This document shows positions 45,606 through 56,639 of a stretch of DNA of 64,000 bases, one piece after another. The notes under the pieces are model-generated. The model had not been told where the DNA came from, ran no database searches, and saw only the letters and a list, made by a program, of their open reading frames with translations. Every line of letters begins with the position of its first letter. Position 1 is the first letter of the stretch. Source of the stretch: Gonatopus flavifemur (taxonomy: Eukaryota; Arthropoda; Insecta; Hymenoptera; Dryinidae); contig JAFFJZ010000046.1 of NCBI GenBank assembly GCA_018340375.1, forward strand, positions 930,001 to 994,000, read 5' to 3'. The translations under genes and the position numbers were made by a program.

Positions 45606-47243
45606 TCAATATAGTTCTTCAGCGTTCTGAAAAGCGAGTTTTATTTCATCAAACGCCTTCTCCTGATCAGCCCCCCATAGAAATTCGATATCCTTCTGTA
45701 GTAGATATTCAATTGGTTCCGTTAATGTGGACAGGTTTGGGATAAACCTCCTGTCCCAATTAACGAGTCCTAAAAAAGCTTGGACTTGCCTTTTTGTTCT
45801 CGGTCTTGCGAACATACTGATTGCTTCCTTTGTTTTATTATTCATTTTTATCTCCCATTCGTCGAACGTGTGTCCCAAAAATGACATGGACTCTTTGAAA
45901 ATTTCACATTTGTCTTTATTTAATGTCATGCCTGCTTCAGCCAATTTTCGGGGTACTTCCTCCAGTGTTTTCAGATGTTCTTTTATATCTTCGCTTGCTA
46001 TTAAAACATCATCCAAATATATGATGATGTTTTCGCAATTTTTCGATATCTTGCCCATAATCCGAGTGAACACTGCCTCAGAGATTTTCAACCCGAATGG
46101 CATTCTTTGGAAAACGTAGGTTTGCCCCTCGAATAGGAATCCGGTGAACCTTTTGCTATCTTCGGATAATTCCACTTGCCAAAACGCTTTTTGAATGTCC
46201 AGTTTGGTAAAAATTGTTTTGTTCTCAATTTTGGATACAATTTCCTCTATGGGTGGAGGTTGAGCATAATCACTGGCCATATGTTGATTTATCATTTGGG
46301 CGTCTAGACAAATCCTAATATCATCCGCGTCCTTTTTCTTCACCACCACCAACGGGTTGATGAATTCTGTTGGCGCTTTTTCAATAACTCCTTGCGCTTC
46401 TAACAAATCTAGATGGTCTCGTACTTTATCCAGGTATTTTATTGGTATGGGGTACGTTTTACACTTATATGGTGTCAAGTCTTCCATGGGTATTTTACAT
46501 TTTTCATTCACTATTCGTCCTAAATATGGTTGAAATAGCGATTTATATTTTTTTTCGAGATTTTCCAATACTTCTTCCGTCTGTTTTATGTCTACACATA
46601 ACATGCTTAACACCTCTATATTCTTCGTGAGAGATATTTGGAAAACACCTTCGAATAAGTTAATTATCGCACCATATTTGCTTAAGAAAGTCATACCTAT
46701 TATTATCGGTGATAATATTCTTCCCACCACATAAAACTGGTCTTCCACGATTTCATAATTAATGACCACTCCTAACACAATCACCTTTTTTATTGTCAAA
46801 CTTTTGCGAGTAAATGCCTCCAGTAGCTTCATGTTTGTTATGGGGAATTCCCGAATTGTTTCGTTCGCTGCTTTGAGCATTTCAACGAAACCTTTTTGAA
46901 TTACTGATACCCTGGCTCCTGTGTCAATCAATGCATGAGATTCAATTCCTTCAACTTGCACTTCTACATATGCACTCATTATGTTAGGCACAGGTTTTCC
47001 CCAATTTTCTGAAACCAAATCTTTCACCATTTTTTCCACTCGCACTACCGCAATTTCTAATCCTCCGTTATCGTGGTCACCGATCATCTCTTCAGTATTC
47101 AAGTCTTCGTATTCTTCATCACTCGATTCGCTAATATTTTCGTTCATCATTCCAATGGTCCCCATGTATTCGTGTCTCTCATTAGACTCACTTTTGTCAC
47201 TTTGATAAATTACTGTAACTTCCCTTTCTCTATGTTTGCCCAT
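45606..47243 (-). pseudogene. Protease and reverse transcriptase of Gypsy pol
   Basis: 545 open codons. The aspartic protease motif ALIDTGARVSVI lies at about residues 110-120 and the RT at about 270-460, with INPLVVVKKKDADDIRIC, FTKLDIQKAFWQVEL, FQRMPFGLK and the catalytic box IIYLDDVLIAS; the connection follows (RRFIPNLSTLTEPIEYLL). The frame ends at a TGA that probably replaced CGA. The N-terminal 90 residues are acidic and not recognised. Reverse-transcribes the element RNA in cytoplasmic particles. Confidence 0.88.
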
Positions 47244-47354
47244 TGAACGTGTATACGGTCGTGCTTTATTTGTTTCCGTTCTTTCAGTTTGAGTCTCGAT
47301 CTTATTGTCTTCATGGGACGATACTACCTTCTTATTCTTGGATTCAGCACCTCC

Positions 47355-48347
47355 TTATGCGCCCTTTTCCGGTACGCCTTTTCCTCCTGTCGACTTTTGT
47401 TCCTTCCTGACCCATTGAGCATTATGTCCCCGTTCTGGTCTGGAAACTCGTCTTCTATAAAATTCCTCCTGGTTCTCAATTTCTTCTAATATTCCAGCAG
47501 CGTCTGCTAATGATCTTGTGACACCTGGGCGTAACACTTTGGCGATTTCCTCTTTGAAGTGTCTCTCCAGGCACCTTATGATCTCGCAGTTTCCCATAGG
47601 TGGTTCTAGCATTTTTGCTTCCCGGGCCATTCTAAGGAAATATTCCGCCATTGTTTCTTGACTCGCTGCATTGTACCGCCCTCTCAGCATTTCTTCCCTG
47701 AACCGAGCTTGCTGCTCATCTCCCCAGAAGAAATTCTTGAAATTTTGTTTGACCTCTTCATACGAATTGGAGTCGTGAAGCTCGTACCAGTTCTTTGCTT
47801 GTTCCTGCAAGCATCTTGCAAAATGATACTTTTTTTCATTTTCAGGGACCGCTTCATACGTTATAATTTCTTCGAATTTTTGAATGAACCTCATCGGATT
47901 AATTTTATCCTCTCTTCCATACAATTTAACTTCCTTTAGCAGTTTCGGATAACTGTTTTCACACTCACTCCGGGATCTAGCCGTATTTTCGTTCGTTGCC
48001 GCGGGTCGTTGGTCCCCCTGGCCCAGCTGGTCCAATCTTGGATTCCCTGGGTTGGCTTGAACCGGTTATCGTCGTTCCAGATCATCGATGCTTTGACCCA
48101 GGTTACGAATTTTTTGAGTTATCTGACCATATTGATGGTTCATTCCTATTGTGATTGAATTTTGGAAACGTTCAAACATTTGTGGGAGCTGATCACTTAG
48201 TCCATTTTCCACGTCTTGGCGATGATCCGCCATATTGTCAGTTTCTTGAAAAAATCGTTGATTATCTTCACTTCTACGATTATCGGCACTTTCACGATTA
48301 TCGTCCCTCGAGTGATCCCCTCGACCTCTGGGTGTCTTGGGTGGCAT
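47355..48347 (-). pseudogene. Gag of the Gypsy-type element
   Basis: Starts ATG 48347 (MPPKTPRGRGDHSRDD). A TAA near 48071-48069 interrupts an otherwise single frame. The capsid-like domain carries EVKLYGREDKINPMRFIQKF, YHFARCLQEQAKNWYELH and ETMAEYFLRMAREAKML, the usual Gypsy Gag_2/retrotrans_gag pattern. No CCHC knuckle is evident at the C-terminus. Forms the particle in which reverse transcription occurs. Confidence 0.8.
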
Positions 48348-48460
48348 TGTTTTTACACTATGGAATCACTTTTGACACTTGAAATTTTCGAATTTTGTAT
48401 AGACGCTCGAAAAACGTCTTCTTAACTGTCGTTCACTATCACAGTCGGAACATTGTACGC

Positions 48461-48483
48461 CTTGTCCTGTCACGGTCGCCAAA
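48461..48483 (-). promoter_or_regulatory. Primer-binding site next to 5' LTR
   Basis: On the minus strand the LTR ends GGTCACA and is followed after two bases by TGGCGACCGTGACAGG. From memory this is the class of PBS used by the mdg1/412 group (tRNA-Arg). Confidence 0.6.
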
Positions 48484-49519
48484 TGTGACCGTACATCGAT
48501 CTTCGAATGAGATATTGCTCCGTAAACTGTATTCATAAACGGTCGCCACTCAATGTTTCTTAAAATTGAGAAAATATTACGTTTTCTTTCAAGTTAGATA
48601 ATTTTTACGGTCAATCTTATGGATGCCAATACTGGATTCGGAATATCAAACTTGGATACAATTCCAAAAGTTATATGCATGGATGACCACCTTTCATTTG
48701 AGAAATGCATACCAAATGTAACTTTAACCGTTATATTCATAATTGTCACTGGGTTATCCGGATCGTACATGAACCGATTTTTTTCAGGTGGATTATGAAT
48801 TGAGATTTTAATAATCAGCTTCTCAACTGATAGTATTTCACATTGAAGTAAATGACGTGGATTCTCGCAGTCAGATTCCCCACTGACAATATTTTACATT
48901 AAAGTAAAAAGTATTTGGATGTTCACAGTCAGATCCTGAACTGACAATATTTTACATTCAAGCATAATAGAATTGGACTGTCACAGTCAGATCCCGAACT
49001 GACAATATTTCACATTGAAGCAAAATAGAATTGGATTTTCACAGTCAGATTCCCCACTGACAATATTTTACATTAAAGTGAAAAGTATTCGGATTTTCAC
49101 AGTCAGATCCCGAACTGACAATATTTCACATTAAAGCAAAATATAATTGGATTTTCACAGTCAGATCCTGAACTGACAATAGGAGATTAAAGAAAAATCA
49201 CTTCATAAATAATTTAAGAACTTTATTTCAGGCCTGCGCATTACAAGTGTAACGTTTGAGCGCTGGAATGGCAGTCCCGTCTCCGGCTTCGTGCCTCTAT
49301 TTATACCGGCTTGCCCTCCGACGCTCATACCATGTCATGTTCATAAAAAAATATTTCCTTCATTAAACTAATAAAATAAACCTTATCATCTTCCTCATTA
49401 CCACCTTCTGAGGAAGATTATTAACAAACAAATATAAAACATTATTTATTTATTTTTTTTCCTCAAATTCTTTCACCTACATTTTTTCCTTTTCCCGCCA
49501 TACCGATGGTACGGTTACA
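48484..49519 (-). repeat. 5' LTR
   Basis: 1,036 bp, 120 bp longer than its partner because six rather than four ~58-bp units are present (about 48840-49190). Confidence 0.9.
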
Positions 49520-49523
49520 AGGA

Positions 49524-50343
49524 CTGCTTTCAAACTGGTTCTACTGCTGTCAACAAATAACCACCACTCTTCTGCACCGTGAGGTTGTTCAAGTCCCTCG
49601 AACAAACCAGGAATATTTTCGCAAAAGCATATTTGCTTTCTCATAGTTCAATACTCTGAGTAAGCTCTATCACGGTCTCTGTACTCGGAGAAAAAAGATC
49701 ATGGAATGATCGCTAGGAAAGATAGTAAACTGGTGACAACTACGAATTTCTGTACACAGCCGCTAACAGAGCCCAGTAATGATTCCTATTTTGGTATATT
49801 AGAATACAATATAGTATACCAAAATAGGAATCATTACTCGTCTCTGTTAGCGACTGTGCACAGAAATTCGTAGTTGTCAACAGTTGACTATCTTTCCTAG
49901 CAATCATTCCATGATCTTTTTTCTCCGTGGAGTATGTTACTATAACATTCGCAGCTAAAAAGTTGTACTGTTTCATTCGAGATGCATGTAATTCTGCTGC
50001 TTCTTTTGGAAGCTCCAAATCCCTCACCCAATCATTCAATCCAGCCTGGGTTCAAAGATGGTGCTCTTCTGTAGCATTGAAATCGCTACCATTATCTGCT
50101 TCCAGACCAGCTAGTAAATCGTCACACGTTTCGGGGTTACATGAATTGGGACACTTAGGAATTGGAAGTGTGTTTGAGTGGGGTATTGGGAATGTAACAG
50201 ATTGTACATTTGCATAAGCCCATCGCATGCTTTTTCCGAAACCCGTGTGGGTGCTCAAACAAAAATAGCAGCCGGTAACGTGACAAAATGGTTTCCTCCA
50301 CATCATTGGTACACCGAATCTCATGTGCCGTCTAATTAAAAAA
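49524..50343 (-). pseudogene. N-terminal pieces of the split orphan gene
   Basis: 50343-49935: RRHMRFGVPMMWRKPFC, TGCYFCL, PIPHSNTLPIPKCP, an in-frame TGA at 50054-50052, then WVRDLELPKEAAELHASRM and NVIVT. After the MITE at 49684-49931, 49680-49524 continues YRDRDRAYSEY*TM, ICFCENIPGLFEGL and EEWWLFVDSS, up to the LTR retrotransposon. Confidence 0.82.
49684..49931. mobile_element. 248-bp palindromic MITE, CGGAGAAAAAAGATC ends
   Basis: CGGAGAAAAAAGATCATGG and inverse; nearly the whole element is a palindrome (arms ~115 bp). GTA (or TA) duplicated at 49681-49683 and 49932-49934. Removing it rejoins IVTYRDRDR. End sequence resembles the CACGGAGA MITE at 10292. Confidence 0.8.
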
Positions 50344-50349
50344 AAAAAT

Positions 50350-51296
50350 TTTAATGTATGAGATAGACATGTAAGGTACAAGGCAGAAAATTTTGTGTAT
50401 TTTTAACAAACGCGCAAGTCTCAAATGGTCCATTCAAAATTTGTGTTAAATATTGACACAACCTTGTGAAAAAATCCGGGTAAACCGATTAGAAAAATTC
50501 ATTTCCAATGGTAACTTTGATTGAAAGCGTATTAGAAAAACTTTTGATCAATCGTGATCAATGGCATATTCATTTCCAGTGTAAAATTACAATTCTCACG
50601 ATTTCATCTGTTTATGGGCATGAAGTATTCTGAACCTAACCAAATATCGTGATTCATCTATTCAATTGTGAATTCACGATGCAAATATCCGATTCATGGC
50701 AATTGAGAGTTTTTTCTTCTACAGGGAAAGTATTTGAGAAATGAACACAAGAGTGTTGAGTTTACATTAAAAACTTGATAGTTTGATACTGTTTTGTGTT
50801 GATTTCGGACACGTATTTTGAGTGGACCGTTATTACCACAAAATTTTGAATTGTGTATGGATTTGACATTTACTGATCACCCAATACATACTCTGTTGAA
50901 CCGGAAGCCCATCCTACAAGATTGATATGGCATGAAAGGCATACGATACTTGGTGTCCATCCTTCATCGAGATTATCAGGTGTTATTTGGAAGTATTAAG
51001 GATAATGCTCTCGAAGAGAGTTGGTGAATTGACGTTGATTCCTCTTCATCACATATAGCAAAAATCATCTGGATGGTTTGTGCACTCAAAACTTCGTTTT
51101 CTTTCATTTATTGTGTGTCGAATGATTCGAAAAAAAGGCTCTGATATAATCAAAAGGCAGAATATCGAATCAACTAATTTCATAAAACCTGATAACAGAC
51201 GTATGTGAAATGTCAGAAAAACAAGGCCCCACCATCGAAAATTACAAAAGTTTCCAGGCCAGTATATACGACCGTGTTTATAATACATCCATCTTG
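50350..51296. other. Gene-free stretch
   Basis: Beyond the putative splice acceptor at ~50344, no upstream exon of the orphan gene was recognised. No other gene or repeat identified. Confidence 0.35.
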
Positions 51297-52206
51297 TGTC
51301 AACATATTACAGTAAAAATGAATCAAATCAATTACAGTCAAGCATAGGCTATGAATAAGGTGAAGCTTCAAGAATAAAAAAAAACGTTGGATTTTGGCAC
51401 TTCCCTTGTAAAAATATTTCTACGCCAAAAACTACAAAATATTACGTCAATCTACGTCCCACAGCTTGGCATAGTTTCACGTAATTAGGCATAGACAGAA
51501 TATGAATATTTGTGCCAAAAATACGCGAGATTAAAGCAGAGGAGTAGAAATATGTCAATTTGGCGTACAAAGTCCGAGAGTTCATGCCATTCTACGTATT
51601 TCTACACTTTTTTACGCCACAGTATACAGGTAAAACTCTTGGTCATAGATTGGCGTACTTTGACGTAGGAGTGCGTAGAATTTTCTACGTTTTTTTACGG
51701 AGGTGTCCGAAACGCAGTATTTAGGCGTAGTTTTTGGCGTAATTTGGCGTAGAAGTATTTTCACAAGGGTTGTACATAAATAATCGTAACTTCTGTAATT
51801 TTACATAGATTTCCTTCCACAAATACATCATTCTCTTCGTAAAAGAGCGCACTTCACGTAAAGGATTTGATACGGAGTATATTCCCACGTTTTCTATTTT
51901 TCCTTGTTAAAAATGTAACTTTTTCACCTTCATTCTTGTCGAAAAACAGTATTTTTGACGTTGATATTTGTTGGCAGTTCGATTATGTTCATTTTGACAC
52001 CTGCCACGATTGGATTGATCGCTTCTGACTTGAAATATACCTTGATTAGGGAAACTTCGATAGGAAAAAATTTTTTTCAACTCCAAAACTTCACATCTCG
52101 AAAACTTATCCATAAAAGAAGTTTTTACTGTGATTTTCGAGTTCAAGGAGCCAAAATGCATCAGAAAAAAATAGTGACGTCGAATGTACAAAATGGCTGT
52201 AAATTA
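51297..52206. repeat. Unclassified dispersed repeat, copy 2 (inverted)
   Basis: Inverted relative to 36374-36975 and split by the MITE at 51403-51769. No coding capacity. Confidence 0.7.
51403..51769. mobile_element. 367-bp MITE with GGCGTA modules and TT duplication
   Basis: Ends CCCTTGTAAAAATATTTC and (inverted) CCCTTGTGAAAATACTTC, each followed by TACGCCAAA modules repeated through the element. TT lies on both sides (51401-51402, 51770-51771). The uninterrupted repeat at 36861-36866 shows a single TT (AA there), confirming the 2-bp duplication. Confidence 0.8.
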
Positions 52207-52214
52207 GTGTAGTA

Positions 52215-53815
52215 TTCCGGATGCAGTTTGTTTGCTTCCTACTTGTGAGCAATATGATGTCCCGAACACAGCAATACTCAGCCGTCTCCCTCCGGAATGA
52301 ATTTATCCAATCGCTCAAGATACCACAAATTATGCACCTTGTGTGAAGAAAAAATATTGGAAACATTATCTCCAAACGATAACGATGCCTCTCGCACAGC
52401 AGAACCAGCGAGAATTATGATTGTTGAATTAGGCGTGGAAATCATGATCAGGAGGAGTACTGATGTTACCTCAGGGTTTGTTAACGGTACAATAAGGAGA
52501 ATCGTGTTTGCTCTACGAGGTGTTAATGATGAGATTAGAAACTTGAAAATTTTTTTAAATGCAGGAAGCGAGCATACGATAGAGCGTGTGGGGGTCAAAT
52601 ACGGAGTGATGGATGAAGGGTTCGTCATCAGAGAAGAATTCCAAATAGTCTCAGTTAACGTATGACTATTCATAAGCGTGGAGGATTGAGTTTGGAGCAT
52701 TTGATCATTGGAGCTCGCAATTCAATATTCGCTTGTGGTCAGGTATACGTCCTCCTCCACGAGTGATTACGTTACAAGGATCACATCTCATCAATTCCGA
52801 TCCATCGTCTGTGAAAGCCCAGGAATCAGCTATAATAGAATACAATCGATTGCGGAAAATAAATTGACCAGATCTGATGACCATAGAGACTCCAAAGCAA
52901 TTTTTCTGCAAAGTACGTGATAGTATTTGGGCCATACCCATCGAAATATCCAGGGGCCGAATTACTCATGACAAATCAACAGAAACTCATGCATTGAACG
53001 CGATGGGTCTCCCTAATGTTCACGATATTTCTTCTCATGTGAATTTAGCAATTCAGTGTATATTGTACTGTACTTCTATGACAAAACAATCACGTTCATC
53101 TGACACCAATGACATCATAATTATTCCAATTGAGAACTATAATTCACATAAAGAAACTTGATACCGTAGTTTCGGAACAGCTTGCGTGTCCACAATACTT
53201 CCATAATCACTCACAAAACGCAGGAGAATTTTTCGCCTCTATTTCTGAAATTTCAATGACAACTGAGGATTCAGTGCAGCATCAAGGGACTAACATAACG
53301 GGATGTACAAAATGTGGGTATACCGAAAACACTATTGGCACAAATTGTGTTCAACATCTTGCGCTACCTCCAATTTCGAGAGAATGATTTGAGTTGCAAG
53401 AAACACTCAAATTTGATTTTCCAACATGGCAAGTTTTTGCAGATTCTTGTTACAATTGTCATAACTTGCATGGAACCATAAAGTCAGTTATTACAGCATC
53501 AGAACGATTTGTAATCGTACAATCAATGATATTCAATTACAATAATGTTGGAGGGACGAAGGTAGAAGATATGAACATTGGAGCAGTGCCAACCTCAGAA
53601 ATCCAAATCGCAGAACAGCATCACAAAATTATATATTATGGCAGCTGTGTTCCATCGGGGTAGAAGTATTCCTGAAGCGAATTCCACGTGCATGTTACGA
53701 AGTCAAGGTACAAAGTGGGTATTGATTAATGATCCGCAAGTTGGAGAACGACACTGGCCACTTAATACGAGGTCAACCAATTCAAGTGATATAGTCAAAT
53801 ATCTCGGAAACTAGT
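52215..53815 (+). pseudogene. PIF1-like helicase joined to USP-like protease, decayed
   Basis: The left part matches the C-terminal half of PIF1/RecD-type helicases: DAVCLLPTCEQYDVPNTA, RIMIVELGVEIMIRRSTDV, GFVNGTIRRIV, then GMTIHKRGGLSLEHLIIG (the conserved HKSQG region, altered) and SIFACGQVYVLL. The right part, from about 52890, resembles a ubiquitin-specific protease: QNAGEFFASISE (equivalent of the QQDAHEF box), two Cys pairs (CTKC and CYNC) and a C-terminal box FHRGRSIPEANSTCML … WVLINDP, where the catalytic GHY is replaced. Five or more frameshifts or stops. The fused arrangement recurs, as far as I recall, in other insect genomes. No Rep/HUH nuclease is visible, so it is not demonstrably a Helitron. 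Confidence 0.6.
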
Positions 53816-54655
53816 GGAGATGGGAAAAAACTATTCTGAGAGAAAGTTTGGGGTTCAAGGGGGGAGGGGAGTATGGTCCTGATCTCGAGAAATTCCTCAG
53901 AGGTCACTTTGAAGGTCCTTCAGGGGCCAAGATCATTTTTTCAAACCGGACCCCCATTTTTTCACCATGGCATGTGGGAGCTGAGTTCGAGCCCCGGACG
54001 AAACACTGGTCATAGACTCCTTTTCGCACATTAGGATGCAAGTTATGGACCGTCGAAGTTATTGATGACCACGCGCGTGGACTGAGGCCACCGAGAGCGT
54101 GATTGCGTGGATACGCGTGATTGAGTGGATGAGCGTGATGATTCCAGTAGAGAGACGAAGATAAATGATAACCCCACCCATTTGGTGAATTATCTGAAAG
54201 TTCGAAGGATGTTTGTGTATGTTCGAATGCGCGTCTCAATCAACGTTATGGGGTGTGGTGTATACTTTCAATATTTCAAGCAACCCTTCAACAATTTATG
54301 AGGGTCGATACTCATTCATAGCCCTGATTGAATCAATTGAGTTAATTCGAGGGATTTCAAATGCAATAGTGAATCGTGTTGAACCGAACACATAACTGCC
54401 ATTCATGATGATCTAAGACTCGGTGTTCCCGTTTTTCTTCCGTCAATTCTTCCGTCCCGAAATTGCTTTCATCAAAAGTGATTGAAGCTTCATGCAGGAA
54501 TTCCTAACGATGTGGAATAATATCAAAACATGGTCAAAATCCATATTTTTCAATTTTCTGAAGTTCATATTTCTGACAATTTTATTGTCCTTCGTTAATA
54601 GAAACATTCGGTGTGAATGATTTTTATGTATCCATAGTGTGATGCTTTTACTATT
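53816..54655. other. Gene-free stretch
   Basis: No gene recognised. 53816-53940 has GGTCA/AAGGTC phrases like those in the DD41D arms, perhaps a related terminal fragment. A GTTCGAGCCCC box at ~53973 resembles a tRNA B box (see rejected items). Confidence 0.35.
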
Positions 54656-54659
54656 ATGT

Positions 54660-55615
54660 TCCTCCCTTTCGTCATGAAGAAATCAGTCTTATGACTGGTT
54701 TGATGGAATCCTCCACCCCTGCCTCTTATCCGCTAACCGTTCAATTTCTGCATATCTACGACAACCCTTACTTTGTATAATTTGCTTCATATAACTGAAT
54801 CTAGGTCTACCCTTTCGAGTTTGATTATTCATTTGTCCTTCCAATATTGTTTTCAATAAGCTATCATACCTTAATGTGTCCTATCAGATGACTTCTTGTT
54901 CCCACGACCTGTCTCAAAAGACTTCTTTTTTCATTCGCTTCTCAAGTACTTTTTCACCGTCTCTATCCACTTCACTCTAAGCATCCTTCTATAACGCCAC
55001 ATTTCGGAAGCTTCAAGTCTTCGCTGGTCCGTTTTTCCAATTGTCCAAGTTTCGCAACCATATAATGCTGTGCTCCAAACGTAACTCTTCAAGAACTTCT
55101 TCCTCACTGCTAAGCTCACATTCTTCGAACATAGTGACTGTTTCTTCTGATAGGAAGCCTGTTTTCCTTGTGCTATTCTTGCTCTTGTATCTCTTCCGCT
55201 TTTACTGTTTTCTGTAATGATGCTCCCTGGATATTTAAATTCTTTCACTTACTGAATCGTCTCTACATCTATTCTGATTTTCGTTCTTCTTGATGTTTTC
55301 GCTGTTGTACAAATCATGGATTTTGTTTTGTCCTTATTCATATTCATACAATAGTTTTCCAGTAATATTGTTCTCATCGTGTTGAGAGTATTTTCTAACT
55401 CAGCAACACTCGTAGCTAATATAGCTATGTCATCCGCAAATCTCAACGGACTCACATTTTCACCTTGAATCTGTAATTTCAATCGCACTTGCTCCTTCAC
55501 TTCGTTCATCGCTTCTCCTATATACAAATTGAACATCAATGGCGACAGTGAGCATCCTTGTCTAACCCCTCTTCCAATTTGTGTTCTTCTTTTTGATCAT
55601 CCATTTCCATAATGG
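54660..55615 (-). pseudogene. RTE-type retrotransposon, 5'-truncated copy
   Basis: Minus strand from 55615: GVRQGCSLSPLMFNLYIGE, RFADDIAILATSVAELEN (the FADD catalytic box is intact), NTMRTILLENYCMNMNKDK, EFKYPGSIITENSKS, SYVWSTALYGCETWT, WRYRRMLRVKWIE. One in-frame stop at the 55249 junction and decay after 54931. The 3' end (…CTTCATGACGAAAGG…) matches the copies at 20200 and 26850. Only the C-terminal RT half is present, the usual result of incomplete reverse transcription. Confidence 0.78.
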
Positions 55616-55642
55616 AACTAGTCTGCCTATTGAATGATAATC

Positions 55643-56180
55643 TATGACTGCCAGACCTTCCTCACTTTATGAAAGCTGAAAGTTTCTCAGCATATGCTCT
55701 TAACAGTGATAGCAACGATGAGCTACTATGAAGTTTAAATCATCGTGGCTTTGACATATAACAAGTCCAAGAGTGTGTAAAATAGCGACTCGAATTTGTG
55801 AAAGTATAAAGCATAATGTCCTCATATTTGCTTTCGAATAATATTAGGAATCATGTAATCCATTACCGGATACTCAATATCACACACGTACAATTTATCG
55901 AAGTGTAAGGGTTCCTGGCAAGTGGTCGTCAGTATACTGAGTGTCTGGTAATGGATAACCAGATTTCTAATATTATCCGAAGTGAGATATTAGAAAATCA
56001 CACTTTGAACTTCGCAGAATTCAAAGTGCTGGTTTATACACCTGGAGGACCTGTTATTTGCGGGAGTCACGATGATCCAAACTTCATAGTAGCCCCTCGC
56101 TGCTATCTACTATGTGTTAGGAGCATACGTTGAGAAACTTCCAGCTTGTACAGAATAAGGGAGGTCTAGCAGTCATGGGC
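55643..56180. repeat. ~540-bp palindrome with almost no spacer
   Basis: Arms of ~260 bp fold around about 55905-55925; matching blocks include ATGACTGCCAGACCT (left) and its inverse at 56163-56177, CTACTATGAAGTTT, and CCATTACCGGATACTC. Identity about 75-80% by eye. No gene; boundaries and duplication not resolved. Confidence 0.6.
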
Positions 56181-56639
56181 TCTTGCTCTTTGATGGATGC
56201 ACATTAAGGTGGGCTAAAAAAACCTCAATCTGGAATCTCATATGGCAATATCTGAGGAAAGTTGTTATGTGACGCAAAAAGAACGTGTACACAAGATGAG
56301 CTGATTCAATTGATGTGTGGATAGTGTGCAAGTACCTTGGAGTTCTCAAATTTTGAAAACACTTCGAAACCCATGATTTTCCGAGATTTCACCCCTGTGA
56401 TTCACAATTCTTCTAATAATCCTCAGATATTCATGCTCACATCTGTCAAATATACCTCAGTATATCAGGAACTCCTGGATTGAGTTATGATATGGCGAAG
56501 GAAATGCTTTTGAACCACGGAAATTGAGCCAAAACTGCTCAAGATTTCCATGATTATTATGAGTCATTCCAAGAGGCAAAATGGACTTCCGGTCGGAATC
56601 GAGCATAGAAGGCAGTTGAATCTCTTTGCAGCTATAATA
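56181..56639. other. Gene-free stretch
   Basis: No gene or repeat recognised. Confidence 0.35.

Larger units (their letters stand above)
39840..49519 (-). mobile_element. Gypsy-type LTR retrotransposon, 9.7 kb
   Basis: Direct LTRs (39840-40755 and 48484-49519) starting TGTGACCG and ending GGTTACA on the plus strand; AGGA duplicated at 39836-39839 and 49520-49523. The coding strand is minus: gag, protease, RT, RNase H and integrase in the Gypsy order, then an extra ORF. Inserted in the split orphan gene. The LTRs differ by substitutions and by two internal repeat units, and the genes carry several stops, so the insertion is not recent. It hosts a younger mariner. Confidence 0.93.
37000..50343 (-). 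pseudogene. Arthropod orphan gene cut into five pieces by insertions
   Basis: Minus-strand pieces 50343-49935, 49680-49524, 39835-39669, 39437-39317 and 37639-37000 read, in that order, as one protein of an uncharacterised family common in arthropods. Landmarks in order: MRFGVPMMWRKP, CYFCL, WVRDLELPKEAAELHASRM, YRDRDR, EEWWLFVDSSRTSLKAVL, SIPTAHAVNAKESY, VKYVEHGWKVCS, CCFLCLWDSRARGHHYKK, ILPPLHIKLGGSKNFVKAL, FDGPQIRKLLGDEKF and SLKIHFLHPHWNFFP. At each junction the frame resumes once the insert and one target duplication are removed. It also has stop codons (for example 50052-50054 and in EIKE*VFDGPQ) and a frameshift near 37140. The polypyrimidine-AG before 50343 looks like a splice acceptor. 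Function unknown; a transposon origin is possible. Confidence 0.85.

Noticed and set aside
45727..47489. Open frames on the plus strand opposite gag-pol
   Set aside because: Shadows of the minus-strand retrotransposon genes; no independent motifs.
53960..54000. GTTCGAGCCCCGG resembling the T-arm of a tRNA or a SINE promoter
   Set aside because: No cloverleaf could be built and no poly-A or simple tail was found nearby.
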